From: Apostichopus japonicus
Lineage: Eukaryota > Echinodermata > Holothuroidea > Aspidochirotida > Stichopodidae
Assembly: GCF_037975245.1 (NCBI RefSeq)
Contig: NC_092568.1
Coordinates: forward strand, 7,857,501-7,921,500
Length of the DNA stretch: 64,000 nucleotides
Direction of reading: 5' to 3'
Of this stretch, positions 33,346-46,368 are shown in pieces. The number at the start of each line of letters is the position of its first letter. The stretch's first letter is position 1. The notes beneath the pieces were generated by a model. That model was not told where the DNA came from, ran no database searches, and worked only from the letters and a program-made list of their open reading frames with translations. The translations under genes and the position numbers were made by a program.

Positions 33346-33937
33346 TTTAGATTGACTACCTTTTTTTATTGTTGTGTTTTCATCTTTTTATTCCCACTAT
33401 AATATGATTGTCAAATACTGGCTCAAAAAGATCTGAACAGTGTGTGTGGAGTTGGATGTAAGTTCCCCCAAGATGCAGCTATGTTCCCTTTCGAAAGAAT
33501 GAAAACAAAACTGTAGTTTCTTTCCATAACATAGAGTTGAAATAGTAAGTGTGACTTTTGTTTTTGACAGTGCCTGAAGCCTGTTGATCTATCCATGAGG
33601 CTTTACTTAACATTGGAGCCACTGTTAAATCTTGCTACATAGATCATAGTATCCGGCCCCTTCCTCAGAATCCCCCACCCCCCTCCTCTCCCCCAAAGGA
33701 CCATAGTGAAGGGCCAACACCAAGTATGAACCTCTATTTGATCTCGTGTATCAATTGTCTTCTTTTTTGCACTTTTGAAGCCATGACGAATGCATGAAGT
33801 TTCAATCTAGTGAAGGGACTCAAACTTAATCCCTCAGTATAGCTACATTTCCCAAACCCAGCTGTAAAATTACTTTGGAAGCGACACCTTTCCACATCAC
33901 ATCATTTCAGCATTTGGTGCCCCCATTACAAGATACT

Positions 33938-34672
33938 TACGGAAGCGTAGAAGGGACATTGCATTGACGAGTTACCAACTTGACAAAACGACAATTATCT
34001 GCAAATTGATGAGTTGACGAGATGGTAACGTGACAAAATTCAGGAAATTGCCGTTTTGACGACATAACGGATCTCGTCAATGCAGCAATTTTCAGCAAAT
34101 TGACGACTTGCACACTTACTACCATCTCGACAAGTTGACAAAATTCAGAAAATTGACGTTTTGACGAGATAACGGATCTCGTCAACAATTTTCTGAATTT
34201 TGTCATCTTGTCGAGATGGTATACGTAGTAAGTGTGCAACTCGTCAATTTGCAGAAAATTGTTGCATTGACGAGATCCGTTATCTCGTCAAAACGTCAAT
34301 TTTCTGAATTTTGTCGTTTTGTCGAGATGGTAGTAAGTGTGCAACTCGTCAATCTGCAGAAAATTGTTGCATTGATGAGATCCGTTATCTCGTCAAAACG
34401 TCAATTTTCTGAATTTTGTCATCTTGTCGAGATGGTAGTAAGTGTGCAACTCGTCAATTTTCTGAATTTTGTCATCAAGCCGAGATGGTAGTAAGTGTGC
34501 AACTCGTCAATTTGCAGAAAATTGCTGCATTGACGAGATCCGTTATCTCGTCAATGCAGCAATTTTCTGAATTTTGTCACGTTACCATCTCGTCAACTCG
34601 TCAATTTGCAGATAATTGTCGTTTTGTCAAGTTGGTAACTCGTCAATGCAATGTCCCTTCTACGCTTCCGTA
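33938..34672. mobile_element. 735-bp foldback element with repeated palindromic core
   Basis: The left end TACGGAAGCGTAGAAGGGAC is mirrored at the right end (gtcccttctacgcttccgta), and the inverted match continues for about 100 bp (cattgacgagttaccaacttg and so on). GATACT flanks both ends (33932-33937 and 34673-34678), a likely 6-bp target duplication. The interior is built from repeats of gagatccgttatctcgtcaa, ttttctgaattttgtc and gatggtagtaagtgtgcaac. Open frames across it (33937-34239, 34216-34491, 34416-34673) translate the repeat and are not genes. Confidence 0.85.
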
Positions 34673-35435
34673 GATACTAGTTATCACTATAAAACCACTC
34701 AACGGTTGTATGAAAATTGTTAACAAATTTCAGTCATATTCTTAAAGTTTGACGGCACATTGAAGTTTCCATACAAATATTTCACTAAGCAACTTCAAAA
34801 TACTAAACAACGCTGTCACAAGATATGGCTCCCCAAGACTACGGTATGGTCGGAATGTACCAATTATTATCGTACGATCGATTTGTAGGGGGGAGAGTAC
34901 AAAAATGTATGTGAATGATGAATGTAAATTAATTATCACATGTGATGACTATAAATAAGGAGAGAATATCGATGACTTATTTAATGCGATAATAAACCTA
35001 CCATATTGTATAATCTTCCATACTTTTTGTGCTGGTAACATTTACATGGAAGTATGCATGCACAGTACTGTGAATCATGACTTGTACACATGTCATGAAA
35101 TTCGCTGGTATTAAATACTGTAGAGGCGAAGTGCCTTACAAGGTCAATAATTTACTACTTACGTAACTTAATAATTCGGTAACATGGCATGGTTAGCATG
35201 CAGTTATTATATCATTGAGCGTTCTAAGTGACTTTGTATCGTTAGTGCACCGTCGGTAGTTTACGACTTTCGCGAATTAGGAATATCATTAATTGATGCG
35301 GGCAGTACCAATACTAGTATAATCGGAACAAGAAGTGGAATAAGGCAGGACTAAGCTAAAACTGTTAAAACGACCAACGAATCGATTTAACATCGGTTTC
35401 AGACTAGTACTAGAAGTCCAAGCTAATCAAAGAAA
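34673..35435 (+). other. 5' flank of the desaturase gene
   Basis: Presumed promoter and 5' UTR; no assignable core element. The start codon follows agctaatcaaagaaA (A at -3). Confidence 0.4.
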
Positions 35436-35517
35436 ATGGGTGCAGCCGTTACTAGGTCAGATTTCGCTTGGGTCTACACTGACGAACCCCACTTGACAAG
35501 GCGGAAAGAAATGCTAA
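35436..35517 (+). CDS. DEGS1: Desaturase exon 1
   Basis: [20 protein letters not shown] then TRRKEML plus one base; donor A|gtaagt. Contains the putative myristoylation site and the start of the family's N-terminal domain. Confidence 0.93.
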
Positions 35518-38500
35518 GTAAGTGCCTACGGTACTATTACACTAACTTCCTAAGTACTAGTAGTAGTAGTAGGATGGTGACTTACTACTAGTCAGTTGAA
35601 TAGAATGCCCCTTTGGCCTGCAGAAATAAGATGTAGTATAACAAGTAGTAGTACTTAGCATCGTGGGCTCATAATTGATGCACTTAAGGATTTGATCAAC
35701 GATGTCTATCAATGCAAAATCACTCAACTATATGTGTTTTTCAAATATGTGGTTCCTCAGAAATGTAATGATCTCAAACTATTTATTGTTCTGTGTATAT
35801 GCAACGTATATTGAGCAGAATTTTACCACAAAATGTCTGCCGTGTCAAGTTCTTTCATAGTTAATACCCCTAAATTGACACATTCCTCGATTAGCAAAAG
35901 TACATTTGTGTAACTGTAAGTATACATCAATTGACTCTGCATGCTGCTTGCTATGCTCTGAGCCCCTAAGCTCAGACAGGTCAGGTCCCAGAGAGTAGTG
36001 GTATCATTCTGAGGTAATATAGGTTATTTTTATTTTTATGCCATGTGCAGATAGGTCACGTATTGAATGGCTCAATTGATAGCCAATGATCTACTTATAA
36101 TATTTGACAGAACCTAGGCCTATGTACAGTAACCTCTGTAGACCCTTTAACTTGACAAACCAGCGCAGTACAACTTTATAAGTTTCCTTAATACCATACA
36201 AAGCCTATCATCATATTGGGAAGGCTTACACTATCTAATTCTAGGCTTTATTTTTGTGTTGCTTATTTTGATTAAATGTACACTACTTCTGCTCTCTTTT
36301 CATAGAAAAATACCCTGAAATCAAGAAGCTAATGGGATGTGACACCAACATTGTCAACATAGTCCTGGTGATGGTAATTGTGCAAGTGTTATCAGCATAT
36401 TTACTGAGGAATGAATCATGGACTACCATAGCCATTGTGGCTTACTGCTTTGGGGGCGTAGTGAACCACTCTATGACCCTAGCCATTCATGAAATTGGGC
36501 ACAATCTGGCATACGGCAACACCCGTCTGATGTGGAACCGGATGATCGGTTTTATAGGGAACACTTGCGTGGGTGTACCAATGTCGATCTCCTTTAAAAG
36601 ATATCACCAAGATCATCATAGATTTCAGGTAGGTTGGATCACATACATTGTATAAATAAATGCCAATGAGATGCACACTAGGTCCAGGATTGAGGGCTGG
36701 TACTTTAGTAGGAATTATTTTGCAATGTGAATCCATCTCTGTGCCAAAACATGGACATTTCATGTTTTGTTTCTTTTGAACTGTATACTGACAACAACAT
36801 GAAACATTTGGTATTATATCTCAAGAAACTGATAACTCTCAAAGCAGAAGACAATCACACTCTATCATAGTAAATATCACTAGCCTAGGTCTTTGTCTGA
36901 TTCACACTGAAGCCTCTGGGCTGCAAACATGCTTCTTATGCTGCATGCAGTAGTAGTAGTACTGTAGTCAGATATTACAGTTAAGGAAATGAGTGAAAAG
37001 TTGGTGGGAACAGTAGTTAACCAAGGAACTTTAAGAACTTGTAACCATTGGTATTAAATTCATCACTGTCAAAAATCTAGATGAGAATTGTCTTCAAGTA
37101 AAAAGTTCTACGCTTATATTAAGAATCTTTTGGAAGCACTGACCATTTATGTAAATTTCTGCTGTAATGACATATCACCTTTAAGTGAGCATATTCTCTT
37201 TAGAACATTTCATGAAATTTGTATAGCTTAGAACGCTCCCAATTTTTCTTTCTTACTCTGTACAAGAGGTTTAGAAAAAGTAATTAGTGTGTAGCATGCC
37301 ATACTTAATGTACATCACACCAAAAATGACATGTGATGTGGTATTGATATACAGTACTGCATAAAGTACCAATGTTCTTACAATTCTTCCATCCTAATCA
37401 GTGTCTGTTCCTCCATGATTCCATAGGGAGAAGATGGGCTTGATCCAGATTTACCCACCGAATGGGAAGCCATACTCTTCCATAACACAATCACGAAAGC
37501 ACTATGGATGTTTCTCCAGCCCGTCTTTTACGCCTTGAGACCGTTCGTGATGAGGCCGAAGGCACCTAGCTACCTCGAATTCATGAATACTACAATCCAG
37601 ATAGCCTTTGATTTGTTCATCTGGTACATGTTTGGTCCTAAAGCAATGGGTTACCTACTTCTGGGTTCATTCCTCACCATGGGTATTCATCCACTCGCTG
37701 GACACTTTATATCAGAGCATTACATGTACGTCGAAGGACACGAGACGTACTCGTACTACGGACCATATAATTATTTGGCTTTTAACGTGGGATACCACAT
37801 GGAACACCACGACTTCCCAAACGTTCCCGGTTCCAGACTTCCTTCGGTGAGTTTTTTTTTAACAAGTTTTTTTTTTTAACATTGTGTAGATAAAAATCTC
37901 TTTCGAATCAATCCTGACTACATGACTGTGTAAAAACCCTTGTCTATTTTCAATAATTTCCATCAAGCATGGAGGCATGGTCAGCCATTTTAAGCAGTGC
38001 TCCCATTCATTTGCTTTGTTCAGCAATAATAAGATTTGTTCTGTTTAGTCGTTGCTCTATCCATCCAAGAACTTAACCGAGGCAGAAATTGAGTAATGTA
38101 CTGTAAACAGTACCCAGCAAAGCCAAAAAAAATTGTGCTTAATGTCTGGAATGGTTGTCACTTTGGACCTTATTATTAATCTGATAGTGGCTTTTTAATT
38201 CATAAGTTCTGTCCTTAATCAAAAGAGTAAATTTTAAATTTCATATAAAGTTCATAAACAAAAGATAACCTGTAGTATTGTATATGACATTATGTCTTTG
38301 ACAAATTGTAAAAGTGTCTTCTGAGCTGTGAAGGGCTTCTATTTTTTCCATCCATTTATGTATTGCTTCTGAGGAGTTGACGTAAGGATGCACAGTGTGC
38401 TTGAATTGATAGTCCAGCCACCAGTGACATACTCAAATTAATTTTGTCCCTACTGGCATTCATTCAGGTACTTTACAGGATAATTTGACAATTACTTTTC

Positions 38501-38678
38501 TTCCATGTATGAATAGGTATCAAAAATTGCACCAGAATATTACAGTGACCTGCCACAGCACCCATCCTTTTCCAGAGTGGTTTGGGATTTCATCTTTAAC
38601 CCCGCCTATGGACCCTTTGCAAGAGTGAAGCGTCCCTGCTCCATGGACCCCAGGAACAAGAGCCCATGGGACTTGTAG
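35436..38678 (+). CDS. DEGS1: Sphingolipid delta(4)-desaturase (dihydroceramide desaturase), complete
   Basis: Introduces the 4,5-trans double bond of dihydroceramide to make ceramide, at the ER membrane, using a di-iron centre and cytochrome b5. Exons: 35436-35517, 36306-36628, 37427-37846 and 38517-38678, with compatible phases (1, 0, 0). The total is 328 residues against about 323 in vertebrate DEGS1. The N-terminal lipid-desaturase segment includes WVYTDEPH. Histidine boxes are HEIGH (89-93), HQDHH (128-132) and HMEHH (259-263), with HFISEH at 228-233. Hydrophobic spans lie at about 41-60, 67-85 and 186-225. MGAAVT has Gly2 and Thr6, as required for N-myristoylation, which is known in mammalian DES1. 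The tail RNKSPWDL differs from the vertebrate end. DEGS2 is less likely but not excluded. Confidence 0.96.
35518..36305 (+). other. Desaturase intron 1
   Basis: Begins gtaagt, ends ttttcatag. A short (agt)n run (tagtagtagtagtagg) is near its start. Confidence 0.85.
36306..36628 (+). CDS. DEGS1: Desaturase exon 2: first two histidine boxes
   Basis: Completes Lys28 and encodes [10 protein letters not shown] through [10 protein letters not shown], with HEIGH and HQDHH; donor CAG|gtaggt. Confidence 0.95.
36629..37426 (+). other. Desaturase intron 2
   Basis: Ends gattccatag. No repeats recognised. Confidence 0.85.
37427..37846 (+). CDS. DEGS1: Desaturase exon 3: membrane core and third histidine box
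   Basis: 140 codons from [20 protein letters not shown] to NVPGSRLPS, including HFISEH and the [11 protein letters not shown] box; donor TCG|gtgagt. The 80-codon frame at 37608-37850 is its +1 shadow. Confidence 0.95.
37847..38516 (+). other. Desaturase intron 3
   Basis: Begins gtgagt with a poly-T stretch and ends gtatgaatag. Nothing else seen. Confidence 0.85.
38517..38678 (+). CDS. DEGS1: Desaturase terminal exon
   Basis: [20 protein letters not shown] and onward to [11 protein letters not shown] at 38676-38678. The KIAxEYYxxLP motif is characteristic of the family's C-terminal region. Confidence 0.93.
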   Translation, partial: VSKIAPEYYSDLPQHPSFSRVVWDFIFNPAYGPFARVKRPCSMDPRNKSPWDL

Positions 38679-40099
38679 GAAGTACTGTATGCATTGGGTG
38701 TTCTAGTGCATGGTATCTACCATAGATAGTTTATAGAAAGGCTGAAGTTTAAAAATTGTATGATTAACCCTCTTTTGCTATTAGACACTCGGGGATAGTA
38801 TTAATGTTATTAATGTTAGATTGTGCTAATTTACTTTTGTTTAAAGTAAAGGTGTCCAGATATCCCTAATTTCCAGGAACAGTTCCTGGCTTTCATGTAC
38901 CATCCTCGGATTAAAAGTGTCCCTGGGTTTTATATGCTGTATCAAGGAATATCACAAGAACTTTTAGAAATGTCCCAAATCATTTATAATTACCTGTTTG
39001 ACCTTCCGTTACACGGTAGAAACAGCTTGGAATGCATCTTCTCAACATGGGGTTTTTCAGTGACTACAGATAACGCGTTCCAGATCATTGAATAATTTCA
39101 CAGCCAATACATCAAATGCAAAACCTCTTTTTTTACACTTAAGTAATGAGGCTTCCACTTTCATTCACATCTTTTTTTATTATGTTAGCATTGGACAAAA
39201 TACTTCTCGATTAAGTGTTAAAAACTTGATCGTTATCCTATCCTCCCAGAAACATAGAACCAACAAACCATTGCTAGACCCTTGTACTCCCTCCTGTTTG
39301 ACTTAAAGAGCTTATGGCAGAAGTCAAATTTCTAATGTTGTCCTAAAGAGTCCTTAACCTTGAGCAGCAAGATTTCTAGTAATATTTCTTACAGTGGCAT
39401 CAATTGCTATAAGTATTCTTTTGTTATTTTAATCGACTTTGCATGCAGCTTGGTACGTCCACTAGACAACTTCCAAAGAAATCCAACATGTATATGAACC
39501 ATCATAAAAAATTCTAAATTAATCACCTTATGGTGGCGGGTATGGTTTCTATTTACTGTTTCAGCTCAATATCCAAGCTTTAAGTTAAAGACTGAACTAA
39601 ATGGCCAGTTTATATTTTATTTGCAACATTTTGGACATGAACTCTGGTGTGTTAATTTGTTTGATTAATGGATGACAAGTGTTTGGTGGTTGGATTAACA
39701 GAAGTTTTTGAGTTTACAGAAGCTGGATTAGTAATCATAATCATTTCTCTGTTTTACTTCACGTTAAATTCAGTCCAGTTATTTCAATAGTGACAATCTG
39801 TTGGAAATCTCTTTTTATCTCCAAAATTGTAGCTGTTGGTTAACCTTGCCAATTAATTATGGTAGAGACCTACAGTAGTTAAAACCCTGATTCTATCAAT
39901 TCCAAGTTACTGTGCTCAATATTAGTATGAAACTTTGGTAGATCAGGTTTGCTTAAAGTGTGTGCTATTGTGCCAATGTGTTTAATACAAACTGAATCAA
40001 CCGTATTGCAGACAATTCATTCAAAGCAGCTGTAACAGACCTGAACTGTCAATGTTAGGGGCATGAATATTCATATCACAACTGGTTGCCAAGAATCTT

Positions 40100-40252
40100 A
40101 TATATGCATATATATATATATATAATTGAAATCTTAGTGAGTTGGAAAATCCAGAACAGTGAAAAAACTTCCAGTCTCCACCGGGATTCGAACCTGGGCC
40201 TCCAGGCTCCCGCTTTATATGCGGACACCCTAACCACTAGGCTATGGACGCT
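40100..40252 (-). mobile_element. tRNA-derived SINE
   Basis: On the minus strand, box A TAGCCTAGTGG (40244-40234) and box B GGTTCGAATCC (40194-40184) match the RNA polymerase III consensus exactly. They sit in a tRNA-like head followed by a unique body (AAGTTTTTTCACTGTTCTGG, then ATTTTCCAACTCACTAAGAT) and a (TA)n tail at 40105-40124. The head cannot be a working tRNA: the acceptor arms do not pair and the sequence continues into the SINE body. A second, 5'-truncated copy is at 62.9 kb. Confidence 0.85.
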
Positions 40253-42203
40253 GATTGTTTGTCCAGAGGTTCGAAACCAATAAGGAAGGTCGTAATTCCA
40301 CTGTATGCGTTTGTCACCTGTATTGAACAATACTAGTTCTGCTTTGGTGACATATTTGCCTTACTATAGAGATCAAACATGATGTTAACCAACTCGAAAT
40401 CATGTGCGATCCCTAAAGCCGAATTTCGAAAGAGTTACATATATATATTTATTGAGCTGTTCACTTCCTGCTGCAAAAGTGCTCAGTACATAGAAGTAGT
40501 ACCAGTACATAATATAGTATACCTATATGGTAACTTACAGCATGTGTTACTCGAGTTCCACGCCTGCAGTGTCCGGCGATCATATAGAAAGACAGATAGC
40601 TATTGTAGGGTCTTTTTGAAAGATAAAGGTATTGTACTTGCAAGAACAGGGAGGAGTTAAACATTGTTGGGCTGATTTCTAGCAATTATCTTTATGTGGT
40701 TGTTATTAAGTGTTCGGGTGATTTCCAAGTTATTGCTGCTTCAATTGTAGAAGCACTCTCTGCTGTAGATATTGATATACTTCACATGCTACAGTTATGT
40801 GCCCTAATGCCAATGATATGCTGTGTATGTCCTCCTAAATGTCATCTCTTTACTTATCTCCAACATTTTGTGCATCCATGGATGTTCAGATTGAAATTCT
40901 TGGCAAATTACTTTGCCTTGAATTGTTTCAACCAAGAGATTAGTAACGTTGGATCCATTTGGCTGCATTCTGATTAGCGATGCATCCCTTTGCATGATAG
41001 AGAAAAGTTAGTTGTGTTTTAAAATTTCTTTTTGCCTTAAAAAGTGTGATGAGCATAACAGGTGAAGGTGGTGACTAACTCCATTGCTATTGGTGTGATC
41101 TTGTTGGACTGTATATCCCTTCAACAATAGAGACAAATCCAATGCTAAATGGTCATTTAAGTCTCTAGAGGATAGTCTACATCTTGTTGAAGAGTGTTCC
41201 TAAGGAGTAAATTTCGTTTATCTGAAGACTGCAATTTCTCTTCAGACTAATGATTCATACAAGTATTTGTGTTGTTTGATAACGCTTGTGCAATGCCATC
41301 AGTATTGTATTATATTAGGTATTAAATTATCTTGCGATGTTATCCGTTCCACTATAAGCATACATATACTGTCCGTCCCATCAACCTAAATCATCATTTT
41401 CTGTGCAGGTATGTGTAGCCTTCCCTTTTTGGTCATTGTCAAAGTATCGCATTCTGGTGATTAGAGCACTTTTGAATCGTGGTCTAACACTGAAATACTT
41501 TGTAGTTTTGTACGCAAGTACATGGCAGTAATTTGTTTCCATCTTAACACTCCTACAATAACAAACAGTGGTTAACCCATTTTCTTTTCTTTCTCATTAG
41601 GACTTTTGCATTTCATACAAAGATAATTTCTCCAGTGGATTTTCTTTTCATTCTATTTAGTTAACTCCCTTAATTCCCTCAAGTTTATATGCACCTCAAC
41701 TTACCTAACGCACAACTATGGGTAACACTACTGGGTCGCCACGTGTGGGTCTCTTTCAAATCTCTACCTTCTGAGCAAGTTTTACTCTTTTAATAGTTTC
41801 TACATGGTTATAATTAAAGCACATAAGTGGAAAAAGGACTGAGTCGCAGTGTTCGTCAGGATCGGTGACTATGAAGTCTGTCTTGATTTGGTGCTTTACA
41901 GTTTCACAAGGGCATTTTCAAGCAGTAGTTAATAAAAATATAAAACTTATATATGCATTAGCTGCACACTTCAATTCAACATGAAGAGATGCTGCATATT
42001 AAAATGAAGTGTAATTTAGTTAACATTTTAATTAAATATGATAGACCTTTTTTTTCTTTTTGGGGGTACTGGTTGCCTTCCTTTAATCCTATGAGCTGTT
42101 TTGCCTATGAATGGTTTAACCCATAAACCAATTACAGGCATGCACACTGTATGTACTTCAGTGTATGTGTGTGAAATACAAGGAATTGTATTGTATGAAA
42201 GTG

Positions 42204-42209
42204 AATAAA
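42204..42209 (+). promoter_or_regulatory. Candidate plus-strand poly(A) signal
   Basis: AATAAA in gtgaataaagtcttgcatgc. It could end a 3.5-kb 3' UTR of the desaturase mRNA, but nearer non-canonical signals are possible. Confidence 0.3.
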
Positions 42210-42244
42210 GTCTTGCATGCACCTCAACCTTATTTGTATTCACC

Positions 42245-42250
42245 TTTATT
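42245..42250 (-). promoter_or_regulatory. Candidate minus-strand poly(A) signal
   Basis: AATAAA on the minus strand (cctttatt on plus), 36 bp from the plus-strand signal. It would end a long 3' UTR of the RNA-binding protein gene; speculative. Confidence 0.25.
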
Positions 42251-45200
42251 AAAAAATTGTCCGCGGGGAAACAAAATAGTTCAGGGGATCACAGTAATAA
42301 TGCAGTCCAACCAGTTGGGCTTTCAACTCTTGCTTTAAAATCACTTGTATTGGCAATATAAATATTCTATTATCTGTCAAAATGAATATTCTATCACTCG
42401 TGTTTTGCTGCATGTCATCAAACTATTAGACTAGTGCAGCAAAGTTGCAGAATCTTATTACTTTGCACAGCGAGTGAAAGGGTATATTCCAGTGGATGGA
42501 AGTATATATATAGCTTATAACCACCAGAAAGCCAAGTTACCTTGGCGATTCTTTGCCTTATTTCACCTGAAAATTGTTAATGTAACTTCAGACAAGTTTC
42601 ATGTACTTAAAGGTAAGCTGTATTGTACCCAAATATGCTAGTTTCAAAGCATGGTCACCTTTAGTCAAAATTCTTAGACTGTTTTCATTACCACCTTGTA
42701 GGAAATTTACCTCACTTGGGCATTCAGTCATCTTGTGTGTTCATTTAGAATGTCTGAGAACAATTTGGAGGATAAAGACCTCAAGGAAAGTACTTTTTTT
42801 GAAAACGTACAATTACAGCACGCTATAGTTTGGGGTCTATACAGACTACCTTTAATAAGGTAGATCCACATACCAGGTATGAAGTGCATCAAAGTGGGAG
42901 TTATTGATAACATGGTCTTTAGTCTGACCACTGTCAATCTCAAATAAACCTTACCAAGAAGAAATGTTCCAACTGGCTGGTAAAAACTTGTTTGTTGTAC
43001 TATGACTGATTTAGGAGAATTGATATAGTACTAAAATTGAAATTATGCAAGATTTTTTTTAAGATAGAACTATTTTGATAGTATTAAAGCTTTTACCATG
43101 GGTTCTATGTCATTTTCATTTTAGCTGAAAATATACCAATATTTCACTTAAAATACTGGAAACAAGAATGGATTGGTTGATATGGACATAACGAACAACA
43201 AGATGTGATACATTGTATTCTTCTTCCTTTTATTAAGGAAAAACAAATGAAGTTACAGAAAACGATAAGTTCTGGTAATTTGGTCACAAAGTATGGACGG
43301 ACAAAATGACAAGTAGCAAACTTCCTAAAAGTGATCAAAAGACATGAAAGAGAGAACAATAATTACAATATAAATATTAAAGCCCTGATTTTCTCCTGTA
43401 ACAATTGAATATTAACAAGTGAATACACAACATGAAGACAATGGAAAACAATGGCTTGTTTTGTTATTTTGAAGGGAAGAACAAAACGGTAGGATTGGTT
43501 TAAGTTTTATCAACAAAACAAAGTAAGTACATTCTTGGGTTTTTCGATTAAAGCTTAAGGTAAACATTACTTCAAGACTGAATTGAATACTTAATGTAAA
43601 AGACAAATTCCTATGGTTGTATCTTGCTCAACATTTCTTTCGAAGTAAAACGGTATGTAAATACTACTACTACTACAAAATTCAAACTTACAAAAACACA
43701 AAATGAATCAAGTAAAAACACTTAACAATATTACAGAATGTTTGAGAAAGATTTACAAAATGGAAAAGACATATTTGAGTGATTTGTTTTCAACTAAAAC
43801 TGTTACAAGTTTACATATCCTTAAATCCCTGAACATAATTCAGAGCATTTCCTCATATTTAGCACCCTGATCAACAAACTCACTTCACCTTCACTTATAA
43901 CAGAGAATTGTGTGATACATTTTCTTTGAAAGATACCAGTAGTCTAGGAAACATGATATTCAGTTGCTTTGTGGGCTAGGATATTCCCACAATGTTATCT
44001 CCTATTGAGTATTGAATTTGATGCTATCTCTGTATTTGTTAGGTTTCCTTCATATTGTGGTCACTACATTTGAAAAGTGAATTTATTAACAAAATAAAAC
44101 TCAGGCACAAACTGGATACTTCAACAAGTCGTGCTGGTTATGCTTGTGATATCTGTCCTTTTCCTGGTGAGATATTTCTGTACATGAGGCACACATGCTA
44201 GTCAGCTGAAGGAATACAATTTTTTATATTTCATGAAGAACAAAAAAGTGTGCATTTCAAGGGTTTGAATCATTGAATGAAACTTTTTTGGAAAAACTTA
44301 TTTTCAAGGAGATGTTTGAGTTAACTGATACCCTGCATAATAAATACACAACAAAGTTGTTGACCAAACTAGACCTATAAAACCTGTCAGGCAAGAAATG
44401 AAAGGGAATGCATGTCGCTCAATATTGCACAAGTAATAAGTCTTTTGACCTCTACAGTATGGACCTTCTATGGCATGGGAAGGTTCACATCATCTGTTAA
44501 GACAATTCTATCCTTTTAAGAAAACTTATTTACAATGTGTTTTTTATGAAACCTTTAAAATAATGACCTGATCTATAGGATACTGTTGACAACACTATTT
44601 CAGCCTCTATTATTTTGAAGTCGGAAGAATCAATCCTTTTAACTTCCATCTACGTGATAGTGTTGACAAACATGACTTCATTTCAGCCTCGGCCTATTTG
44701 AGCAAACTGTTGGCTAAATACAGGCATAACCTTCTTCAACAATGTAAATTCTAATTTACTGCATAGTTCAGAAATAACAATGATCATCTGTTTATGAAAC
44801 TAACCTGAATAAAGAATGTCATCCAACCTATCAATAAAAAATATCTGTATTGCAACTAAAAATGTTGGAATGAACAAAATAAATATTCAGCAGTAGTGAT
44901 AATTAACCTTCACAATTCCTTTTACACTGCAACATTCAGGTTTCCTCATCTATGCAACAAACAAGTAGCCCACCTTCATATATACGTTGAAATGGTTTTG
45001 GAGGGGTAAAACGAGTGGATTTGAACATTTTAAGCGTAGTAGAACTTCCAGTGCGATATTGATAACCACAACAATAAAAACTGATGCTGAGGAACAAATT
45101 TAACTTAATGCTGATTCATCTAGATCAATAAAGTTTTCATATTTTTATTACATTTGCTGTTTATTTGGACCGCTTTTTTTTGGGGGGGGGGCAATTTATT

Positions 45201-45374
45201 TTCACTGATGGGCGCTGATGAAGTAAGACCTCAAACAAAGCATCTCATTTTACATGTGTCCTAATGGAAGTGTGGCATTTTTTTTATTTCTTTTTTTGTC
45301 ACTTATCTTTTATAAGTGACCAAACAGATCACAAACTTTGACTATATATCATCTCATTTCACCTAACATATGAG

Positions 45375-45609
45375 TTAAAGGCAAAATGGTTTTGATCTTA
45401 CCAAAAGATTTGTGCATTTTGCTTTCACGTTTTTAAGTTTTAACACATGATGGCTCTGAGTCTTTATTGATCGCGTTGGATATCTGTGCAAATTTCTCGA
45501 AATCCATTGAGGAATTCCTGTTCTTTCATTGTACCCGTACGTCTGCATCGCTGGTTGTGTGTTTAACTGAACAAATTGTCTGTTGAGAACAAAGGACATT
45601 CTAGTGGCA
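45375..45609 (-). CDS. Possible alternative terminal exon of the RNA-binding protein gene
   Basis: Minus strand acceptor CCAATTTTACAG|TGCC. Entered in phase 2, as the upstream exons require, it is open for 77 residues (ATRMSFVLNRQFVQLNTQPA and on, including TYGYNERTGIPQWISRNLHR) to TAA. It lies beyond the TAG of the 46369 exon, so it would be an alternative end. Coding character is modest, and the tail is AT-rich. Confidence 0.3.
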
Positions 45610-46368
45610 CTGTAAAATTGGAAACTTCCACACTGATAAGAGACAATTCCGTTTTCATATAAAATACTCAAAATATGGAACTTCTATGATTACAACTGTG
45701 CTGTGTGTCATAAAAGCCCAACACTAATTCAAAATTAGCATCTCAGTGGTCTGATCAGCAATGCCACCTGAAGGAATTTTCTGGAAACACACACATTATT
45801 TTAATATCATATCATCTGCTGTTACCTGTTTGCTATTTATGTTGCACAACGGCAGACCAATTGCCTGAGGTTTAATGAAATCAATTTCAGCACTAGCTCC
45901 CAGAGGTCAACAAAGAAGAGATTTTAACCACAAAAAAGAAATCGCCTTGAAATCTGATCACAAGATATTCAACATTTCTTGTAAACTTTGTAGCATCACT
46001 TTTCACTTTGTAATGATCAAATTTACTAGAAAGAGAATACTTTTTCTTTCTTTTTATTATTGCCTCTCTTTACTACATCAAAACTCTGCCACTGAAAATT
46101 AAATTATAAAAGTATTCTAAATTGAAATTTGCATGACCCTTATTGCTTGTTAACCTACCACTTACTTTAACATCCACTTCCAAAGTACCACATTGCATAG
46201 CCCATTGTCCTCACAAACTTCTAACATTTGCCTTCCACTTTTAAATACCTCTCATCTCATAACTGATGTACCTCTTTTGTCTTTGCTAATTAAAATATCA
46301 AAGATAAATATTAAAAAAATTATAAACTCAGTACTTTGAAATTGTCTCATTATGCTGCCTACAAAACT

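Larger units (their letters stand above)
38679..46368. other. Convergent 3' flanks of the desaturase and RNA-binding genes
   Basis: AT-rich non-coding DNA. Contents recognised: a tRNA-derived SINE (40.1-40.25 kb), opposed poly(A) hexamers at 42.2 kb, and a possible alternative terminal exon of the minus-strand gene (45375-45609). The remaining open frames are short and without splice or codon support. Confidence 0.5.

Noticed and set aside
33937-34673. Three open frames repeating RSVISSKRQFSEFC-like words
   Set aside because: They are the translated core of the foldback element; the repeat reads through in several frames on both strands.
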